Shown: positions 30,945 to 37,384 of the stretch, piece after piece | Numbering within the stretch: the stretch's first letter is position 1 | Layout: each line of letters begins with the position of its first letter | Source of the DNA: Phoronis australis | Lineage: Eukaryota > Phoronida > Phoronidae | DNA: 37,384 bases | Reading direction: 5' to 3' | Assembly: GCA_002633005.1 (NCBI GenBank) | Contig: NMRA01000186.1 | Span: 695,698 to 733,081, forward strand | Translations under genes and position numbers: made by a program | The notes under the pieces: generated by a model | What the model was told of the DNA's origin: nothing | Database searches by the model: none | What the model saw: only the letters and a program-made list of their open reading frames with translations

Positions 30945-33611
30945 TTAAAGGGCAATTCCATTTGTGACGGACGTACAATCACAGAACATTTTGATCAATT
31001 GTGAAAAAAATGTTCATCCTAGGAAAATAATTAATACATCACTTAATAGTTTTCCCCTATCTTTTAATCTGACTGAGAAAATTGCCTTTAAAGGGGTGTG
31101 ACAGACGTACGCAGAGAATTTGAATTTTAAAAAAAAAATTTTAAGGTGAATTTTCTGTGAGTTGTATTAAGTTAAAATTTTTTTGTTTTACATGATGATA
31201 TAGTTCAATGTTTACAAAGTACAAAACACTAATGTTTTGAAGATATCTTTCAAGAAATTTTGTCACAGCTCGATAGAAGTTGAGTTAGTGTGACAGACGT
31301 ACGTGATGGACGTACCGTTTGAATTTCTAGTATTAAATTGTTTGTTGTGACTAAAATATCAACTTAAAATGATTCAAACTTTTGCAGTATTTAAGCTATA
31401 TTGGTCTTTTGCTACTAATTCAATGTTTTTTAATTAAAATATACTGATTGACCTTTCATACGAAATCATCACAGGTAGGCCTATGCTAGGAATATATTCT
31501 AGGATTTTACCTTTTCAATACATTTGATTAAAGATATAAAACAACCACCTAAAATCTTCACTTCCCTTTGAAGATGGTAAGCCATATAGGTGCAAATGAG
31601 AGTGATAATCATTTTGTATTTGACAACTACTAGTTACCAGGAAAACCTGTTTTTATGTGTTAAGTAGAATACTAATTCAAAACGAATCAGTAAATGTGAC
31701 TGTCAAAATATAAAATCTGAAATAAAATTTAAAAATATTTGCTGTCATAAAAACACATTTATATTACCGTAATTGTTTCTTAAATTAGAACTCGCCCTAA
31801 GGTTGCATAAAATTATTCTCTGGACCATGCCGTTGATGGTTCTGATGAATGCTATGTAAGTAATAATGAAAAATCATGGGTTTTTTAAAAAGTATTAGTA
31901 ACAGAACTCAGTATCTTCTTAAAACAAAGTGTGAAGCATTGTTTAGTAGACAACATCGACTTTTGGCATTCATATTCAAATCACCTGTGCTGTCTGAAAG
32001 CAAGACATTTGTTAATTAATTGTATTTAGGATTATGATTTAGGAATATGTAGAACTAACTTATCAGATGTTGGTTTCTATTTAGTGATTAGCATGATTAG
32101 GTTTTCATCCAGCTCTGCCTTCTTTTCAAATTCAAGGAGAGGCTGCTTTAAATAATGTCACATCACAGTACACACAAGTACAATTATGAATTCCACGGTG
32201 GCATTTTTTCAAGTTTCAAAGATTATTCGGGCAGGTATTTATTCTTCTCCCAGTTGCATCTGTTCTTTCAGTGGTCTCCAACAATTTCCTCTGTTTTTCT
32301 AAACGCCGATTTAATCTCCTGGAAGCTCAGCAGAAAAAAAATAGTCTAATTCTTAAAAAGATTGAGGGATCAAAAATACGTAAGAAGAGACAATACACTG
32401 AAAAACACAAAAGGGTGAATACAATCAGTGAGGCTGTGACAAAAAATGCTCAATAAAGTAGGTGAAAGGTTCCTACCTCTTAAAAATGCCCAGCATAGGC
32501 TTTTTCAACACGCAACACAGCATATCAGGTCAGAGCAGAAATAACATGTTGATTCCAGTGCAGTAGCAACTTGACATGTATTCCTTTAGGTCTCTTGTTA
32601 TTCATACTCTATAGCACCTTAGGAATTCTTTTGTTTGAAGATTTTTGCATCTTGAATTTCCCAAAAGCTAAGCATTTCTTTACAAACAAGGAAACAAGGG
32701 GTAACAACAGATAAACAATAAGTTCATTAAATTAGCATTTTGTTTTATTTACATTTTAGAATGTGGGCCAACTGTCTGATTTTAATAAGTTGAATTCTAC
32801 TAAGATTAACTAGATGACATTGCAAACTATAACTTTTCTGCAAATACTTTTGAAATTGAAAAAATCCAGTGCATTTAGTTTAAATCTGTAGCAACTTATT
32901 TAGATAATTTAAAGCTGCCTTTGTAATATTGTATTGTTTTAAATTTCTTAGGTGTGTGATACATTTTAACTTCTGCAAGTTTAGAAAGTAAAAACAAGAC
33001 CTAAGGTTACTTTTGTTTGCTGAAAAATTGTTATTTCATGGGTGTGACGGACGTACGTGACGGACGTACAAATTTGCTTTCCCTCTGTCATGCAATTTCT
33101 GACTTAACGAATTATTCATGTGATCTAAAATTTTGGTCAATAGTATTGAGTAACAAGTTAAAAGACAGTCTGAAATTATTTTAATTTTGATTGAAAACTT
33201 TTAAGGTAACTAAACTTTTTAACACTTTTGTGATGGACATACGGCACCATGATATCCAGGAGTTGACCTTTGACCCCAAGAGGTCAATGATGTGCCAAAG
33301 TTGAAATGTTATTTTTTATAAAGTTTGGCATTGATGTGATTGCACAAATTTGATAGTATTGTGAAATACCCATAATTAGCTTTTTATGACAATACCGATT
33401 AGCAACTCACATGAAAATCAAGCTAATTTTTAGGGTCAGGTGACCTCCAAAAATGGGTCCATTTGGGCAAAAAATTGAAAGTTATAGGACAGTCAAATAT
33501 GGGTACTGAAACTAGAGAAAATGGGCTTTCAGATGAGATCATCAATGTTAGTGTAGTCACAATTTTATTTTTTTTGTCTCAGGTTGACTTTTTCAGGGAA
33601 TTGCCCTAAAG
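30945..33611. mobile_element. Candidate TTAA-type DNA transposon with subterminal 13-bp repeats
   Basis: Left end TTAA then AGGGCAATTCC (30945-30959); the right end GGAATTGCCCT (33597-33607) is its exact inverse, followed by AAAG where a target copy would be expected, so the right TTAA is lost or the border differs. Seven copies of GTGAYGGACGTAC or close variants lie inside, four in the first 370 bp and three in the last 570 bp, none outside. The left TTAAAGGG fits the TTAAAGG start described for T2/Kolobok elements. Little coding capacity is left. The 11-bp ends are short, so the assignment is provisional. Confidence 0.5.
32270..32456 (+). pseudogene. Possible last exon of a lysine-rich protein inside the element
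   Basis: After a pyrimidine-rich stretch and CTTTCAG (acceptor-like, ending at 32269), a frame reads FSKRRFNLLEAQQKKNSL, then a very basic tail to a TAA at 32454, which overlaps an AATAAA. It is unrecognised. The acceptor, basic composition and poly(A) signal make a decayed terminal exon possible, but chance is as likely. Confidence 0.25.
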
Positions 33612-33719
33612 TGAAAATTGAAAATCACCCATTCCCGCTCTAAAACGCACTCCGTGGCATGCGTGTAAATGCACTCCATGGCATCATTTAGTTGCACCTG
33701 TATTGTGCAAGTCTGCCAT

Positions 33720-33985
33720 ATTAACAGTATTAAACTGGGTCTGACCAAGTCTAAAGTTAAACATGGTTTAAGATCTTAATACAGGTCTTAGGAGTATAGA
33801 CATCGTTGGTGAAATGAAATCTGACTTATACCTGGTCTAAACTGGAGTTAAGCCAGGTTTAACTAGACCACTGGTCTAAAAGTTAAACCACCTTCATGAA
33901 ATGCAGATTATCTTAAATTAAACCTGGTCAAAGTCCAGTTTAAAGCAGGTTTAACTTTAAACCACCTTTATGAAATCTGTTGTTT
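33720..33985. repeat. Palindromic ACCAGGTTTAA-type repeat cluster
   Basis: AAACCTGGT, ACCAGGTTTAA and AAACCACCTTCATGAAATGCAG / AAACCACCTTTATGAAATCTG recur in both orientations. The same vocabulary occurs at 29888-30070, on the other side of the 30945-33611 element. Confidence 0.55.
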
Positions 33986-34197
33986 TTGCTTGGTATTTTT
34001 TACAAACATGGGACACTAACACAAAAACAATAAGTTCATTAAATTAAGATTTTGTTTCATTTAGATTCTATGATGTGGTCTAACTATCTAATTTTAACAA
34101 CTCAAGGCAGTACTTTCTCAAGGCTGCGTCATCACCCCAGTCGTCGCTCATGTACATTTTAGCATCACATGTAAACAATGTTTATTTTGTGTTACAG

Positions 34198-35068
34198 GCT
34201 CGCGGACAACCTTCAAGAACAGCCAGGAGCATCAGTGAAAGTCAGTGACATTGCAAGAGAACTAAATGGAAATATCAGTATCTCTTCTTTGGGTAAAATA
34301 CTAAAGGTTTTATTTCCTTCTGCTACTGCTTTTGTGAAAAAGACAAACGGGAAAAAATCAACAATACTTAAAGGGGTTCAATTTATTGGCAAAGGAAACC
34401 TTCGGGAAGGCAAGTTGTTAAGTCTAACTGAGCTGTTACGTTTTCCAGCCAGAGCAATTCTCATAGACGCATCGACAATTGGCTTTCTGACTGACATCTT
34501 TCAGGATGGAAATTTGGTTTTAAAGACAGTAGCTTTTCGCGACAACAAATGGGAATTAATGGTGCGAAATTCTCAAGTTGATCTAGAGTCACTGGGTGTT
34601 GACAACACCTTTCAGCCAACGTTACACACAATTAAAAAGATTATTCGCATAGTGAATGCTATGAAAGTTTGTTGTGGGTTTGAGAAATTACAAGGAAGAG
34701 AATACCGTCAAAATTTAAGAGAAGAATTCATAAAAATTCAAGGGAAAGACAAGGTGGTATTCAGGTCTAAAAAGTGCGAAGGGGTTACTCGGTGGTTGCA
34801 AAACAACTGCAGAAAGTGCCATATCAGGAACATCTACAGGACAAATGCAGAAATAGAAAGGCGACAATTTAATGCAGCGAAAGAGAAAAGCCCAGCTATA
34901 AAAGTCAAATTATCAAGAGTGAGTCACCCTTGCGGGTTTTGTGAGAAAAATTGTGATGATTACTGTGTCCAGTGTGACGGCTGTGATCTATGGTATCACT
35001 ACTCGTGTGTAGGTATTCGGGATGAAAGCGATTTGAAAGACCAGTGGTTTTGTGGAAAATGTAGTTGA
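34198..35068 (+). CDS. PHD-finger protein, 3'-terminal exon
   Basis: The exon begins after a strong acceptor (TTTATTTTGTGTTACAG, ending 34197), so the upstream in-frame residues are probably intron. About 290 residues follow, without a stop until 35066. Numbered from 34178: residues 20-70 (VKVSDIARELNGNISISSL, then FPSATAFVKK) look like a small winged-helix DNA-binding domain (inference from the helix pattern). Residues 160-215 have scattered Cys (CEGVTRWLQNNCRKCHI). Residues 252-295 are a PHD finger with Cys252, 255, 266, 269, His274, Cys277, 292 and 295, signature VQCDGCDLWYHYSC. PHD fingers read histone H3 tails. Upstream exons are not identified. It may be a host gene or the passenger of a DNA transposon; repeats crowd both sides. 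ATTAAA follows at about 35084. Confidence 0.7.
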
Positions 35069-35429
35069 TTTTTGTACAGTGAAATTAAACATTGAAGATC
35101 TTACTGAATAGTGTCACTTCTTCTACAGATTGCATGTTTTAAGTGGAATTGCATTTAACGCCACATTTCATTTCCCATAGCACCGTTAACCCTTGAATTC
35201 ACCACAGTATAAATGTTCGCCACATTCATCTCTCTCTATGCGCCCACATATTTATGTGGGTGCATATTGCTATCATATCTGTGTGGGCGTCTGGCACACG
35301 CAGAGGTATCTCCTAAAACCCTTCCACGATCATAATTGCATTTGACAGGTGTATTTTTTTTAAAATTTCAAGTTCGTTTTTGGATTCTTGAAGATTCTAC
35401 TCTGCTTAGAGACAAATTTTAAAAAATTT
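35069..35429. other. No gene seen; small hairpin
   Basis: GCGCCCACATATTTATGTGGGTGC at about 35239-35262 is a perfect short hairpin, and the phrase recurs as TGTGGGCG at about 35282. Confidence 0.4.
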
Positions 35430-36310
35430 GAGTTTGTTTTTTGGCGTCTGCCTTTCTATCTGCCAAACCACTCGGAATGATCATCATGAAAGTTGTCAGG
35501 TGTGTTCTGATGAGGATATTGCAGCTGACTTTTATTTTCGGATGTGTTTGACCACTCTGGCACCTCCTAGGCAAGATTTCGTTTCATTTTGCGTCCACCT
35601 AGTTGCGATTTCGAGTTCATTGATGGATTTTTATAAAATATGTGTGCCGTCATCCCTGTCCGTCAGGCATCTGCTGTTCCGTCTCCAAAACCCTTTGAGG
35701 CATGTTCGTGAAATTTTGCGCATGTGTTCTTTTCGTGGATCTGACGGCATGAGCGAATTTTCAGACTGATCCAATTACTGGTGTGCCTCTTTGTGGCATT
35801 TTTAGTTTTTTACATTTACGTGTGCTTCCGTAAAGGTCCTCAACAGATTTTCATCAAATTTAACAGATAATTATCTATTAGTGAGATGATTCTATCCTCC
35901 CGTTTTTGGAGGGATTCGAGGTGTTTTGAGCCACCTAGCGGCCAATTTTACTATTTTCGAGTCTGTGCTAGACGTCCTCCCCTCTATCAACTACGGTAAA
36001 CCCGTCCGAGAATGATTTTGAAAATTAGAATATATATGATTTCGGGCGTTTCAACTACTCTGGCCCCCCTAGTGGCAGTTTTATTTTTTGTGTTCACGGC
36101 TGTATTTCTTTTCCCTTTGCACGAGCTTCCTGAAATCTAGCAGATATGTTCGTGTGGAGATGGCAATTGATGACAGCCAGTTGCAGAGCAATCCAACTAC
36201 TGCTGTTCTCCTTTATGGCAAGTTCATTATACCTTTGCCTGAGTAACTTCAACAGTCCGTCGATGCTTTTTCATGAAATTGGACAAACAAATTTCCATCA
36301 TGAAGACGAT
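35430..36310. repeat. Degenerate tandem repeat, about 140-bp period
   Basis: A block of the type CAACTACTCTGGC-(C/A)CCTAGTGGCAATTTT recurs near 35545, 35768, 35915, 36050 and 36188. The accompanying GTCCGTC...TTCATGAAATT block recurs between them. Spacing of the last four is about 135-147 bp. The open frame 35428-35769 is a translation of this repeat. Confidence 0.55.
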
Positions 36311-36920
36311 GTCACGATGTGACTTTAATGAGACAATTTAGTAGAAGATAACAAGTTTAAAAGAAATAATATTTAATGAAGCTTCAACATTAAAATACGA
36401 ACATTTACACACAATTAATAAGTTTCATAACTGGGTCGACCACTTTCCATGTGGCACCCAAACTAATATTACCGAGTCCAGTTTATTTGACACAGTTCGT
36501 GCACAGTCACTTGTGGTCAGCATTCGACTTTGAACACCATCATCTTGCGATCCCCACTTTGTCCGCTGAATGTCACAAGTCTACCGTCGACACAAACGTT
36601 CCACTTTCTCTGAACAGCTTTTAGATACGTCTACACCGTGTCACGGGTAGCTCTCGACTACCGCACCCAGGTCGAACATTTGAATACACCCGGCCAACAC
36701 AGCAGTTCATTTACACATAAATGCCCCGGCAACAATCGCTGAACACTGACGCCGGCGACGTAACAGACTATGTTCACAATTGTCCATTCTTTACATAATC
36801 CTCCACTGAAATGTGAACATACAGGGCAAAACACTGCCTGGCAATCCGCCCAAGCCAATCAAGACTGTAAAATTCAAATTCAGACCGAACGCTGTGTGCA
36901 TAACCTGAAACGAGTGGGAA
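36311..36920. other. No gene seen
   Basis: Short minus-strand frames (36658-36858, 36774-37145) cross into the repeat and lack support. Confidence 0.4.
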
Positions 36921-37384
36921 ACCAGTGGCGGATTTAGGGGTGGGGGGCAAGGGGGCCATGGCCCCTCCTAAAATTCTACCAGATACCATTTGGCAGATCA
37001 GGTGCGATTTCCTGACTAGCACATTCGCGCAACCAGGGGGGCTCGGGGGGTAAATAAACAACGCATAGGTCCTGAACAAACTCCGTTTACCGGTGCCGCC
37101 AGAAATGAGACCAAGTCCAACGGGAATTGTGAGCACTTTTATCACTTCATAGGCGGATTTAGGGGGGGCCCAGGGGGCCCGCCCTTAAATCCGCCCCCCC
37201 CCCTTGGCTGCCGCAAAAAAATAAAACAGTAAGAGCGTCACGGTAGGGAAATAAATGTTGAGTTTATTAATTAACCCCGGTAATTAAAAGTATACGGATG
37301 AAAAAAGATTTAAATGTGTGCAGTTTTAGTGTTGGGGGGGGGGGCTCAAATCCAATTTCAAGTGTCAAATTCGGAACACGGCGC
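36921..37384. repeat. G-run hAT-like repeat ends
   Basis: CAGTGGCGGATTTAGG at about 36924, followed by a G-run and GGCCATGGCCCC, and a second GGCGGATTTAGGGGG at about 37152 that folds back on AAATCCGCC at 37187. A further G-run is at 37335. These are ends of non-autonomous elements related in style to those at 9328 and 12405. Confidence 0.55.

Noticed and set aside
30964-33242. CRISPR-like array of a short repeat
   Set aside because: The units are 13 bp, irregularly spaced up to 1.7 kb apart, and lie in an animal genome inside inverted ends.
35428-35769. Open frame of 113 codons
   Set aside because: It lies wholly within the degenerate tandem repeat.

Overview
The window reads as nuclear DNA of an animal, most likely a marine invertebrate. 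It is AT-rich, its few genes have introns with GT/AG boundaries, and most of the sequence is old mobile elements. I cannot name the species. Two hints point to an invertebrate deuterostome or similar lineage: the mix of Ty3/gypsy, Kolobok-like THAP, Penelope-like and hAT-type elements, and the very frequent G-run transposon ends.

Region by region: 1-800 holds the decayed 3' end of a retroelement with a nuclease-like C-terminal domain, then a stretch with a 2A-like motif. 1300-8072 is one long, broken Ty3/gypsy retrotransposon in order gag, protease, reverse transcriptase, RNase H, integrase, with a PHD zinc finger at the very end of the polyprotein. It is split twice: by an hAT-like MITE in gag (2070-2565) and by a solo LTR in RNase H (5259-6141, with a 5-bp target duplication). 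8073-14022 is mostly non-coding and holds G-run repeat ends, a relic of a C2H2 zinc-finger gene (10635-10952), an assembly gap and a small CAGTA-ended MITE. 14023-15360 is a TTAA-flanked element with about 310-bp inverted arms; each arm begins the same THAP-domain reading frame, pointing inward. 15917-16663 is an unrecognised 248-codon reading frame.

19016-19669 is the best host gene: three coding exons for a 145-residue secreted, six-cysteine protein with an internal 22-residue repeat. 20391-20552 is a LINE scrap on the minus strand. 21076-21431 is a retroposed palindrome with a degenerate hammerhead-ribozyme core and a 15-bp target duplication. 22623-22782 is a fold-back MITE, and 23323-23393 is a tRNA-like SINE head. 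25330-26037 is a near-perfect duplication across an N, probably an assembly artefact. 28100-30345 is a second, more decayed gypsy element. 30945-33611 is a possible TTAA-type transposon carrying seven direct copies of a 13-bp motif near its two ends. 34198-35068 is an exon of a PHD-finger protein. 35430-36310 is a degenerate tandem repeat of about 140 bp. The end of the window is G-run repeat ends.

The genes do not form a pathway. The connecting theme is nested mobile elements, two of which (or their neighbours) carry chromatin-reader PHD fingers and one a THAP DNA-binding domain.
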